DNA of 33,352 nucleotides from Chlorobaculum parvum (GTDB taxonomy: Bacteria; Bacteroidota; Chlorobiia; Chlorobiales; Chlorobiaceae): the NCBI GenBank assembly GCA_011372505.1, contig DRSQ01000022.1:1-33352 (forward strand). The letters run 5' to 3'. The notes below the pieces were generated by a model. The model was given only the letters and a program-made list of their open reading frames with translations, searched no databases and was not told where the DNA came from. The position numbers and the translations under genes are program-made. Within the stretch, counting starts at the first letter, position 1; the number at the start of each line of letters is the position of its first letter. This document shows, one piece after another, positions 13,926 to 23,874 of the stretch.

Positions 13926-14725
13926 AAGAGAACAGAATTACCCGGCTGCTAAAGCGCGACAAGAAGCTTCTGCTGGCCTACTATATGCCTGAATTTCCCG
14001 TGCCGGGTGCGACCTTACCCGTGCTTGAAGCATTGCAGGAAAACGGGGCGGACATCATCGAGCTCGGTATGCCGTACTCCGATCCCATTGGTGACGGGCC
14101 GGTGATTCAGGATGCGGCGCACAAGGCGATCAGCCACGGCGTGACCGTGCGGCGCATTCTCGATCTGGTCAAGCAGGCGCGTAACGGCGAGGGGTGCAAA
14201 AAGATCACCACGCCGATTCTTTTGATGGGCTACAGCAATCCGCTTATCGCCTACGGCGGCGATTGCTTCATGGCCGATGCGGTCGAGGCCGGTGTCGATG
14301 GCCTGCTGATTCCGGACCTGCCGCCCGAGGAGTCGGAGGATTTTCTCGAACGCGCCCGGAGCTTCGGCCTGACGGTGGTATACCTCATTTCTCCGGTGAC
14401 GCCGCCCGACCGGATTGAGCTGATTGATTGCATGTCCACCGATTTTTCGTATTGTCTCGCGGTCAATGCCACCACCGGTACCGGCAAGCTCGACGCTGCT
14501 GGTATGGACGAGCAGATTGCCGAGTATCTGAAGCGCGTGCGGCAACATGCCAAGAAAAAGTTCGTGGTCGGCTTCGGCATCAAGGATCGCGAGCGCGTAC
14601 GCAAAATGTGGGAGCTGGCCGACGGCGCGGTGGTCGGTTCGGCGCTGTTGCAGCAGGTGGCTTCGGCGAAAACGCCCGAAGAGACCGCGGTCATGGCCGC
14701 CGAGTTCTGGCAATCGCTGCGCTGA
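13922..14725 (+). CDS. trpA: tryptophan synthase alpha chain
   Basis: ELGMPYSDPIGDGPVIQDAAHKAI, LLIPDLPPEE, VGFGI. ATG at 13922 overlaps the stop of the preceding gene (ATGA). Confidence 0.97.
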   Translation: MKENRITRLLKRDKKLLLAYYMPEFPVPGATLPVLEALQENGADIIELGMPYSDPIGDGPVIQDAAHKAISHGVTVRRILDLVKQARNGEGCKKITTPILLMGYSNPLIAYGGDCFMADAVEAGVDGLLIPDLPPEESEDFLERARSFGLTVVYLISPVTPPDRIELIDCMSTDFSYCLAVNATTGTGKLDAAGMDEQIAEYLKRVRQHAKKKFVVGFGIKDRERVRKMWELADGAVVGSALLQQVASAKTPEETAVMAAEFWQSLR

Positions 14726-14781
14726 ACCCGATGACGGAGCCTCACTCGCAGGGGCTCCGTTAAGCCCAACCTTAACCGATC

Positions 14782-15816
14782 ATGAGCACGCCGAGCACAC
14801 AGCCCCCGATGGTGACGGTCATCATTCCTCATCTGAAAAACCGGCCAATGCTTAATGCCTGCCTCGATTCTCTCCAGAACAGCACTTTCCAGAACTTTTC
14901 GATCATTGTCGTCGATAACGGTGGTAATGAGTCCGACCTTTCCGGACTTGAAACCGATTATCCCGACGTTACCATGCTTCGCCTGCCCGCCAACGCCGGG
15001 TATGCCGGCGGCTGTAACGAGGGGCTGAAGCTTGCTGATTCGCCGTACGTGCTTTTTCTGAACGACGATGCCATCGTTGAATCTGATGCGCTTGGCCATC
15101 TGGTTGCAGCCGCCGAGCGGGAGCCGATGATCGGTGCGTTGCAGCCGAAGATTCTTTCGGTGCCGGAGCGACGGAAGGGCAGGAGGGTTTTCGATTATGC
15201 CGGTGCTGCTGGTGGACTGATCGATCGGTTGGGCTATCCGTATTGTCTTGGTCGGAGCTTTCAGGATCGGGAGGAAGACCACGGGCAGTATGACCAGCCG
15301 CAGGAAATTTTCTGGGCTTCGGGCGTGGCGCTCTTTGCTCGTCGCGATGTGCTCGAAAAGCTTGGTGGATTCGAGGCCAGTTTTTTTATGCACATGGAAG
15401 AGATCGATCTGTGCTGGCGCATGAAGTTGCTCGGCTACACGGTGCGTTCCGTGCCGCAGGCTGTCGTTTGGCACGAAGGCGGTTCGTCGCTCCGTGAGGG
15501 TTCGCCGCTGAAGGTCTATTACAACCACCGGAACGCCATGCTCATGCTGCTCCGCAACCGGAGCGCTGCGCTGCTCACGCTACTCTTGCCGCTGCGTCTG
15601 GTGCTCGAAGTGGCGGCAGTGCTCTTCTATCTCACTGGTGGAAAAGAGGGAATGAAACGAGCCGCTCAGGTGGTGTGGGCAGCCGCCGCTACATTACGCA
15701 GATTGCCGGAAACGCTTCAGCAGCGCCGGATAATCCAGCGCATGAGAGCCGTCAGTGACAGGGAGCTGTTCCGCGACTCGTTGTTTTCGATCTTTCTTCC
15801 GAAACGCTTCCGTTAG
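14782..15816 (+). CDS. family 2 glycosyltransferase (rhamnosyltransferase-like)
   Basis: VTVIIPHLKNRPMLNACLDSL, VVDNGGNES, NAGYAGGCNEGL, LFLNDDA, ED-like EEIDLCWRMKLLGY. Confidence 0.9.
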   Translation: MSTPSTQPPMVTVIIPHLKNRPMLNACLDSLQNSTFQNFSIIVVDNGGNESDLSGLETDYPDVTMLRLPANAGYAGGCNEGLKLADSPYVLFLNDDAIVESDALGHLVAAAEREPMIGALQPKILSVPERRKGRRVFDYAGAAGGLIDRLGYPYCLGRSFQDREEDHGQYDQPQEIFWASGVALFARRDVLEKLGGFEASFFMHMEEIDLCWRMKLLGYTVRSVPQAVVWHEGGSSLREGSPLKVYYNHRNAMLMLLRNRSAALLTLLLPLRLVLEVAAVLFYLTGGKEGMKRAAQVVWAAAATLRRLPETLQQRRIIQRMRAVSDRELFRDSLFSIFLPKRFR

Positions 15817-15975
15817 CCTCAGTTCTTTTCTATCCAATTCCTCTTTTTCTTTCAAAGCATCGTCATTTTTTCGCTGAACTGTTTGCAGAAACGAAACGCG
15901 AGGAAATGCTATGTTCGTACCGTATGCTCGAACATCGCGTAAACTATCCCCTCTTTCAAACCGATCAGAATCAAC

Positions 15976-16281
15976 ATGAAACTCAAGGCATTGAGATACG
16001 GTGAGTTTTTCCAGGGCAAGATCAGCATGTACAATCACAAACGCCCCGTATTTATCAAATTCCTCGAATGCATCGAAAAAGAGACGCAGGAGTGGTTGGT
16101 CGATTTCTATCCACGGAACGGTCTGACTCCTGGAACGGTGCTTGCTATCAATCATCCTGAAGAGAATGTTTTATGCGAAATCCTTGGCAGGAAGAGCTCC
16201 GGGCGATTTGTACGTCTGCTGAACCCGGAAGTCGACCTAAAAGAGGTGCTGGCACAAAGTGAACTTGCACTTGCTGATTGA
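15976..16281 (+). CDS. hypothetical protein
   Basis: 101-aa ORF, ATG start, good amino-acid composition, no recognised family. Confidence 0.5.
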   Translation: MKLKALRYGEFFQGKISMYNHKRPVFIKFLECIEKETQEWLVDFYPRNGLTPGTVLAINHPEENVLCEILGRKSSGRFVRLLNPEVDLKEVLAQSELALAD

Positions 16282-16298
16282 TACGACGAAGAATAACC

Positions 16299-16529
16299 AT
16301 GCTCCACGAATCAATCGAATCGATAAGACGCCAGGTGCTCACCCAACTGCACACCGCCCGGGAAGAGGGGCGAACTCCGGAATCGATTACAATCGCTCCA
16401 CACACCTATTACCATTTTCTGGTTGCCTTCATGCACCAGCTTAAAGCCTCATCCAACGGTGTCGAACTTTTCGGTATTCCGCTGGTCATCGCTCATGATG
16501 TCGATGAAATAGCCGTGACCCTAAGCTGA
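16299..16529 (+). CDS. hypothetical protein
   Basis: MLHESIESIRRQVLTQLHTAREEGRTPESITIAPHTYYHFLVAF…LFGIPLVIAHDVDEIAVTLS. The ORF is open from 16278; the internal ATG at 16299 looks the better start. Confidence 0.5.
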   Translation: MLHESIESIRRQVLTQLHTAREEGRTPESITIAPHTYYHFLVAFMHQLKASSNGVELFGIPLVIAHDVDEIAVTLS

Positions 16530-16535
16530 TAGGCG

Positions 16536-18758
16536 CTATTCCGGCCTGCACCTTTTCCAGGCTCCAAGGAATGAACCTGCAACGTAAAAGCGCACAAGGC
16601 TATAGCTTAGCGTGAAGAAGAAAGCGATTTTTCCTGCGTTCAACCATGGTCCCGAAATAGTGGATAGATGAGTGAATAGGTGGATGTGTAATAATTCGTC
16701 AGCCTCAAACGGATAATAAAGCGTATAACCCAGCGCAAGGCTTCCGGCGAGGGATAAGCCCGCAACGGCGATCAGTAAAGCAACATATTTCAAGGGCTTG
16801 TCGGTCATCTCCTGGCTCTGGAAAGCTATGCGTTCGCTGACATCATAGTGTGTACCATCAACCGGTACGGTATTTGAGTCCAGGCTTTCGACGATCAGGA
16901 TTCTTCTCCACTCAATTGCTGCGCTGACCAGGCGGCTGAAAATACCCCTGACAGGCCGGATTTTATTCCACTTATCTTCAAGCCATGACCGGGCCATTTT
17001 ACGGCTATCGACAGTTTCATCCTTGTATGCCGTCAGCAGGTTCGGCTGCACCCAAAGCAGAACGGCGGCAATGATGGACAGCCAGCGCCACAAGAGCGAG
17101 TCGTTCATGATGCCATAACTGACCAGCGCCGTGGTTGCCAGTGTGGTGATTAACGGAATCAGGTAATAGGCCCACCGTTTCGCTGACTTGAAAGCTCTTG
17201 TTTTCTGGTGAATCTCCTTCCAGACAAACTCGGCGCTGGTGTTGGCGGTTTTGGTGTCGATAATCTTGTCAATGATGCCGAAGAAAAGCTCCTGATCCGT
17301 CCAGTACAGGTTGTGCGCAACGCCGGGAATGCCGTAACGCCTGAAAACGACATCGTGATTACCTATCGGGTCGGTGTTGAAAAGTGTTTGATACACCGGA
17401 GTTTTCATCGCCTCTTCCAGATGATGGCCAACCGGATCCTGTTCGTCGCAGAAGTTGTAATGAAACATCTTTTCCGGAGCGGATACGGCGACTGTGCTGG
17501 TGTCGTGGAGATGGAGATAATTATCGGACCAGAGGGCAAGAAATTTATCGACAGGAGAGCCGATCGTGATGAAATTGGTTACATGATTTTTCCATGATAC
17601 GTAGGGGATGTCAGGCGCGGCAATGCTCTTTTGCTTCTCACCATTTGCAGGTACGGTATTGGCGTTAAACAGCTCGTCTGCATTTGGAATGATGTGCCTG
17701 ATAACGTCGAGAATAGCCGGGTTGTCTTGCTCGGCTTTCCATATGCTCTGGAGTTTTCCGTGCAGGTAGTTCCAGTTTTTTTTCTCGATGTCATGAATGA
17801 AATCGTACCCCGGAAAGGGCAGGCTCTCCGGCCACTCTTCGCTGGTGTAGTCGTTTCGCCGGATGTCGTCCCTGATGTGCGCGTACACCAGTGAGTCGAA
17901 ACTCATGATGCTGCCGAGGCTGTGTGCGAGGATTGTGAATTCCGGTGGTTCGTATGCCGGTTTTTTACCGTTCTGCTCTTTGCTCTGGTAATAGATTTGC
18001 CAGTACCATTGCAGAAAATCCCTGATCATGATTTCATCCAGCACGACATGGAAATGCCTGACCGCGCGTCCTCGGGTTCTGCCGTAATCACCATAAAGAT
18101 GCACGTCGCCCAGGAAGCCGTCAAAAACCAGTTTCGTCAATGCTGCATATTTGAATGCCAGCATCTCTTTAACGGGGATGGTCGTATTGACGATGGACTT
18201 GAGCATTGGCAGCACCCAGGAAGCCATCGGCTTGCCATTCTTCTTCCGAAGCTCAAGCTTTTCGAGCAGGGCTGAGGCCCACTCTTCGGTTGAGGAACCG
18301 AAGGTTTCAATATCGCTCCTGAGGATGAATTGCCAGGCAATATCGACGAACCTGAAGTTCTTGCCGTTGGGGTCAGTGGAAATCGCTCCGTTGAACTCCT
18401 GCGGGTTGGAATCCTGCGATACCGAAATGCCCTCGAATTCTGCCCAGCCGTGCCCGATTCCGTCATTGCGAACGGTTTGTTCGGAGAGATTGGCTGGTAT
18501 GATAAAATTATAGGTCGGGGTTTCGGAGGATGAGCCGCGTTGAAACCACTGTTTTTTTGAATCTGGAGAGACGGGGTCTCTGTGGCGAGCTTCACCGAAA
18601 CGCTCTACAACCGGAGGGGCCGTGACATTGGTTTTCTGCTCGCCCATGCCATGAACAACGACGATATAGTGTCTTTTCTGTTGGGCAGGTGCCAAATTTG
18701 AGGGGTTATTATCCACGGCTCTCTCCTTTTCTTTCGGTGAATAGATAAAGGGAAACAC
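16536..18758 (-). CDS. large alpha/beta-hydrolase (lipase-like) protein with C-terminal transmembrane helices
   Basis: HYIVVVHGMGEQ near the N-terminus, FTILAHSLGSIMSFDSLVYAH nucleophile elbow, candidate Asp in DEQDPVGHHLE, candidate His in GVAHNLYW, and about four hydrophobic segments in the C-terminal third. Confidence 0.75.
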   Translation of the reverse strand: MFPFIYSPKEKERAVDNNPSNLAPAQQKRHYIVVVHGMGEQKTNVTAPPVVERFGEARHRDPVSPDSKKQWFQRGSSSETPTYNFIIPANLSEQTVRNDGIGHGWAEFEGISVSQDSNPQEFNGAISTDPNGKNFRFVDIAWQFILRSDIETFGSSTEEWASALLEKLELRKKNGKPMASWVLPMLKSIVNTTIPVKEMLAFKYAALTKLVFDGFLGDVHLYGDYGRTRGRAVRHFHVVLDEIMIRDFLQWYWQIYYQSKEQNGKKPAYEPPEFTILAHSLGSIMSFDSLVYAHIRDDIRRNDYTSEEWPESLPFPGYDFIHDIEKKNWNYLHGKLQSIWKAEQDNPAILDVIRHIIPNADELFNANTVPANGEKQKSIAAPDIPYVSWKNHVTNFITIGSPVDKFLALWSDNYLHLHDTSTVAVSAPEKMFHYNFCDEQDPVGHHLEEAMKTPVYQTLFNTDPIGNHDVVFRRYGIPGVAHNLYWTDQELFFGIIDKIIDTKTANTSAEFVWKEIHQKTRAFKSAKRWAYYLIPLITTLATTALVSYGIMNDSLLWRWLSIIAAVLLWVQPNLLTAYKDETVDSRKMARSWLEDKWNKIRPVRGIFSRLVSAAIEWRRILIVESLDSNTVPVDGTHYDVSERIAFQSQEMTDKPLKYVALLIAVAGLSLAGSLALGYTLYYPFEADELLHIHLFTHLSTISGPWLNAGKIAFFFTLSYSLVRFYVAGSFLGAWKRCRPE

Positions 18759-18961
18759 GTAAAAAGTAATGTTTTTTTTCCCCTTTGTTAAAGGTTCAAT
18801 ACCGATGGATGGTCAGCTCATTCCGGTGCAAGGGAGATTTGTGAATCTTTTTCGATCTCTCAGAAATGATTGTAAATCAGTAGGTTAGCAAGGTTTTTGC
18901 TAAAAGGTAGGGCATTGGTTGGCCAGACAATCGGTGTTCCGATTCGAGACGATATCGGAGG

Positions 18962-19414
18962 TCACTCGCCGGCGAAGTCAGCCCAGTTGTTCGGCGTTTC
19001 GTACCAGCGGAGGTTTTTGATGGTGACGCCTTCGGGGAGCTTGTCGCTGATCTGGTTGAAGGCCCATTTTGCAAGGTATTCGGCGGTTGGGGGCTCGTCG
19101 GTGACTAGCACGCGAGTGTTGCGTTTCAGGATGAATTCGAGGTCTTCCTTGTCCTCTTTCCAGACCGCAAAACCGTGGTCGAGTTCGTTGTGAATGTGCT
19201 TGTCCATAATCTCGCGCAGGAACTTGAAGTCCATGACCATACCCTGCTCGGCATCTCCAGCACGCCCGATGACCGGGCCTTCGACTGTTGCTACAATCAC
19301 GCCGCGGTGGCCGTGCAGCTGGTTGCAGAAGGTGAAGCTGTTGGGGAGGGTGTGCCCGTAATCGATCTCGATTTTTCTTGAGATAAGCATTCCGTCGCGC
19401 AGTGTCGTATTCAT
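18962..19414 (-). CDS. queD: 6-carboxytetrahydropterin synthase / 6-pyruvoyl-tetrahydropterin synthase family
   Basis: DYGHTLPNS, CNQLHGHRG (Cys-x3-His-Gly-His), MVMDFKFLREIMDKHIHNELDHGF, C-terminal RWYETPNNWADF. Confidence 0.85.
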   Translation of the reverse strand: MNTTLRDGMLISRKIEIDYGHTLPNSFTFCNQLHGHRGVIVATVEGPVIGRAGDAEQGMVMDFKFLREIMDKHIHNELDHGFAVWKEDKEDLEFILKRNTRVLVTDEPPTAEYLAKWAFNQISDKLPEGVTIKNLRWYETPNNWADFAGE

Positions 19415-19683
19415 GGAACTGTAGGCAAGTGTACGTAAAATTTTTCAGAAAACATGGGGCATTTTCCATTCGTTCAGCTGACCTGACATGTGGTGCGGCA
19501 AGGGGTAGATGGTTGCTTTGCAGCGTTTTGCGTACATTTGGCCAGCTGGCTTTATCAAGCGTTTCTATGTGGCGGATTTTTCCTCATATCCCTACAGGAA
19601 ACCTTTAAGAGACCGGCAGGACTTTATAGCATCATACGGTGGGCTGTTTCAGTTCGCTGCCATAAGTTTTAGGGAAGGTGATT

Positions 19684-20508
19684 ATGAGTGTACAGGATAT
19701 TTGGTCGTTAATTCAGGAAGAGGCGCGTCTTGAGTGTGAGCGTGAGCCTGAAATTCGCCTGTTTCTGGAGCAGCACATACTTCGGTATGAGGAATTCGCC
19801 CCAGCATTGGCGATGCTCCTTTCTGTGAAGCTCGGTTCTAAGCACTTTCCTCCACCGGTGCTCGAGGGGATTTTTGAGGATTTCTACCGACAAAGTCCGA
19901 AGTCCGTCCGCTGTGCTGCTTGCGATATGGAGGCTACCCGGGAGCGCGATCCGGCGGCGGTGAACTATTTTGAAATCATGCTTTTCCTCAAAGGCTACCA
20001 GGCGTTGCAGTCCTACCGTCTGGCTCACTGGCTGTGGCAGAACGGGCGCAAGTCGCTGGCCTATTTTTTGCAAAATCGCATGTCGGAAGTATTCGGCGTC
20101 GATATTCACCCGGCGGCCAAAATCGGCAAAGGTATTCTGTTCGACCATGCCACGAGCATCGTTATCGGTGAAACCGCTGTGGTTGATGACAATGTTTCGA
20201 TTCTGCACGAGGTAACGCTCGGTGGTACCGGCAAGGAGAGTGGTGACCGCCATCCCAAGGTGGGTAAGTCGGTTATGATCGGCGCGGGCGCCAAGATTCT
20301 TGGCAACATCAAAATCGGCGAAGGCGCCAAGATCGGCGCGGGCAGCGTGGTGCTCGACGATGTGCCACCGCACTACACAGTCGCCGGTGTCCCCGCGCAC
20401 ATCGTGGGCCGCACCGAAGTGCCTGAACCTTCCCTCGACATGAACCAACGCCTCGTGTTTCCGGAAAAGCACAAGCAGAAAGGCGGCGAACACCATTCGT
20501 GTTTGTGA
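19684..20508 (+). CDS. cysE: serine O-acetyltransferase
   Basis: Left-handed beta-helix hexapeptide repeats: GVDIHPAAKIGKGILFDHATSIVIGETAVVDDNVSILHEVTLGGTGKESGDRHPKVG. Confidence 0.95.
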   Translation: MSVQDIWSLIQEEARLECEREPEIRLFLEQHILRYEEFAPALAMLLSVKLGSKHFPPPVLEGIFEDFYRQSPKSVRCAACDMEATRERDPAAVNYFEIMLFLKGYQALQSYRLAHWLWQNGRKSLAYFLQNRMSEVFGVDIHPAAKIGKGILFDHATSIVIGETAVVDDNVSILHEVTLGGTGKESGDRHPKVGKSVMIGAGAKILGNIKIGEGAKIGAGSVVLDDVPPHYTVAGVPAHIVGRTEVPEPSLDMNQRLVFPEKHKQKGGEHHSCL

Positions 20509-20522
20509 GTGAACGTAATGAG

Positions 20523-20548
20523 TAAGGGCGACTGATTGGTCGCCCTTA
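20523..20548 (+). terminator. putative terminator hairpin after cysE
   Basis: Perfect 10-bp stem TAAGGGCGAC-TGATTG-GTCGCCCTTA, but no clear T-run. Confidence 0.5.
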
Positions 20549-20598
20549 GTGTATCAGAAATAGAGGGTAACTTTCCAGTCTCCCTCTTTGATCTTATA

Positions 20599-20682
20599 CT
20601 AATCAATGCTCATTTCGACCGGAAAGTGGTCGCTGAACCCTTTTTTGCTCTTTTGGTCGAACGCCTTTGGCCCTTTGTTTTT
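20599..20682 (-). pseudogene. C-terminal remnant of an endonuclease/exonuclease/phosphatase family protein, truncated by the IS element
   Basis: Minus-strand reading KNKGPKAFDQKSKKGFSDHFPVEMSID* ends at TAG (20599-20601). SDHFPV is the family's C-terminal catalytic motif. The frame runs into the IS inverted repeat. Confidence 0.7.
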
Positions 20683-21429
20683 GGGTCATGACTAGAACAA
20701 CGACCTAGTTCTGAGAATTTTGAGGATGCTCAAGTATAAGTTTTGGTTCCGACAATTGTATCGGAGTTCGCACTCTTTGAGGTGTAGATAAAAGGTGCTC
20801 TTGCTCATTCCTCGAAACTTGGTGAGCCGGGTTTTGGCTAGACCCCAGAAACCTTCAATTCTGTTAATGTGGTTGCGGTCTTTGGCGAATTCATTCTTGC
20901 CATGATCGATGCGGAACTGCTTGTTGTAGCCTACGTCAACCAAGCCATCATAGCTCGAAAGGCCATCGGAGTAGACAATGCTATCGTAGGTTACTTTGCC
21001 TCGTATAATGTTTTACAACGTCACTTTAGCGCAATCTGGCACAATCTGGCACAATCTGCGTGTACCCTTTGCCGTGCCGTTTGACGAGGCCAAAAACGAT
21101 GGCTTTGTCATAAGCACCACGACCACGTTTGCCTCGAACCCGACGAGCCCCGAAGAAGGACTCGTCAACTTCGATCTCGCCACACAAGGGTGATTGCAAC
21201 TCGCAATGTTCGGCAATTCGTTTTCGAATAGCCTTGAGGTATCGATTCAGGGTATTGCGGTTCAGACCACTAAGGAGCGCAATCTGAGTGGCGTCCAAAT
21301 CAGCAGTAAAAGAGCTGAACAGCAATCTGAATTTAGCCTCTGAAATTTTTGAACGGTTTACGTATCGGTTATTTATTTGCATAACAGTAAGTTAGAAAGA
21401 TTTCTAACCTTCTGTTCTAGTCATGACCC
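20683..21429 (-). mobile_element. IS1595-family (IS1016-like) insertion sequence, copy 2
   Basis: Perfect 17-bp terminal inverted repeats GGGTCATGACTAGAACA (20683-20699) and TGTTCTAGTCATGACCC (21413-21429) flank transposase fragments. No matching target duplication was seen. Confidence 0.9.
20692..21382 (-). pseudogene. IS1595-family transposase, frameshifted
   Basis: ORF 21026-21382 (VNRSKISEAKF…EIEVDESFFGARRVRGKRGRGAYDKAIVFGLVKRHGKGYTQIVPDCA) and ORF 20692-20943 (VDVGYNKQFRIDHGKNEFAKDRNHINRIEGFWGLAKTRLTKFRGMSK) are in different frames. Confidence 0.88.
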
Positions 21430-21464
21430 TTAAAAAAAGAGGCTTTTTATCAGGCGGTTTGTGG

Positions 21465-22658
21465 TCACCCCCCAAACCTCATCCTCAGCGCATCCCGATA
21501 AGCCTCAAGCCTTTCCGCAATCTCCGCCATGTGATCGCCGCCGATCTTTTCCAGCAGGGCGTTGGCGATGACGGGGGCTACGACGGCTTCGGCGACGATT
21601 CCGGCGGCGGGGACGGCGCAGGTGTCGCTGCGCTCAAAGCGCGACTGAACAGCTTCGAGCGTGGCGAGGTCGAAGGAGCGCAGCGGGGAGACGAGCGATG
21701 AGATCGGCTTCATGGCGGCGCGGATGTGGATCGGCTGGCCGCTCGACATGCTCCCTTCGATGCCTCCGGCGCGGTTGCTCTCGCGCCTCAGTCCCTCTTC
21801 TCCACCTGCAAAGAGTTCGTCGTGCACCTGCGAGCCGGGTTTGCGGGCGTTGTCGAAGGCTGGGCCGATTTCGACCCCTTTGATCGCCTGGATCGACATG
21901 ATGGCGGCGGCGAGCTCCGAGTCGAGCCTGCGGTCGTGCTGGACGTAGCTGCCGAGGCCCATCGGCACGCCGGTGATATAGAGTTCGACGATGCCGCCGA
22001 GGGTGTCGCCGTCGGCTTTGGCCTGGTCGATGGCCGCGATGGCGGCGTCGCTTGTTGCGGTATCGATCATGCGCACGGGTGATTTGTCCGCTTCGGCGGC
22101 GAGGCTTTCGGCTCCGGCGTCGAGCAGCTCCGACAACGAGACTGGGGCAGCAGATTCAGAGATAGGACCAATGGTGGAGATGTAGCTGCCGATCTGGATG
22201 CCGAGCTGCCGCAAAAATGCTCGTGCCAGCGATCCGGCAGCGACCCTTGCGGCGGTTTCGCGTGCCGAGGAGCGGTCGATGACCGGGCGGATGTCGTCGA
22301 AGCCGTACTTGACGAAGCCGGTGAGGTCTGCATGGCCGGGTCGCGGGATGGTGATTTTCTGCACTTCAGCGGCGTTGTCGTCGAACTGCGCCATCGGGAC
22401 GGTCCAGTTCTCCCAGTCGCGGTTGCGGATGAGCATCGCTACAGGCGAGCCGATGGTTTTGCCGAACCGGACGCCGGAGAGCATTTCGGCGCGATCTTTT
22501 TCAATCTTCATGCGCCCGCCGCGCCCGTAGCCCTGCTGGCGGCGGGCGAGCTGGTCGTTGATGTTGGTTTCGGTCAGCGCGACGCCTGCGGGCATCCCTT
22601 CGACGATGGTTGAGAGCGCGGGGCCGTGTGATTCGCCTGCGGTGAAGTAACGGATCAT
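21465..22658 (-). CDS. aroC: chorismate synthase
   Basis: MIRYFTAGESHGPALSTIVEGMPAG, GRGGRMKIEKD, RPGHADLTGFVKYGFDDIRPVIDRSSARETA. Confidence 0.98.
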   Translation of the reverse strand: MIRYFTAGESHGPALSTIVEGMPAGVALTETNINDQLARRQQGYGRGGRMKIEKDRAEMLSGVRFGKTIGSPVAMLIRNRDWENWTVPMAQFDDNAAEVQKITIPRPGHADLTGFVKYGFDDIRPVIDRSSARETAARVAAGSLARAFLRQLGIQIGSYISTIGPISESAAPVSLSELLDAGAESLAAEADKSPVRMIDTATSDAAIAAIDQAKADGDTLGGIVELYITGVPMGLGSYVQHDRRLDSELAAAIMSIQAIKGVEIGPAFDNARKPGSQVHDELFAGGEEGLRRESNRAGGIEGSMSSGQPIHIRAAMKPISSLVSPLRSFDLATLEAVQSRFERSDTCAVPAAGIVAEAVVAPVIANALLEKIGGDHMAEIAERLEAYRDALRMRFGG

Positions 22659-22678
22659 ATCTAAACTCTCTCGAGATT

Positions 22679-22712
22679 AAAAAAGCCCGGCGATTTGGCG
22701 CGCTGGGCTTTT
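22679..22712 (-). terminator. Rho-independent terminator after hemB
   Basis: On the minus strand, AAAAGCCCAGCGCGCC…GCCGGGCTTTTTT. Confidence 0.75.
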
Positions 22713-22734
22713 GAACTATGGTTTCAGCCGGAAA

Positions 22735-23739
<1,005 letters not shown>

Positions 23740-23874
23740 TTATGAAGAAAAACGAAGATAAGAAAATCCGTCAACATCGTGAAGGAAGCCTTGCGTTTTT
23801 CAGGGGTTATGGTTAGGTTCGACTTGCCTTTATTACATTGCTTATACATTTCTTTTCAATGGACTTTTTTCGAT

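Noticed and set aside
20675-21437. Target-site duplication around IS copy 2
   Set aside because: The flanking 8-mers (TTGTTTTT and TTAAAAAA) do not match. This fits a deletion or rearrangement rather than a simple insertion.
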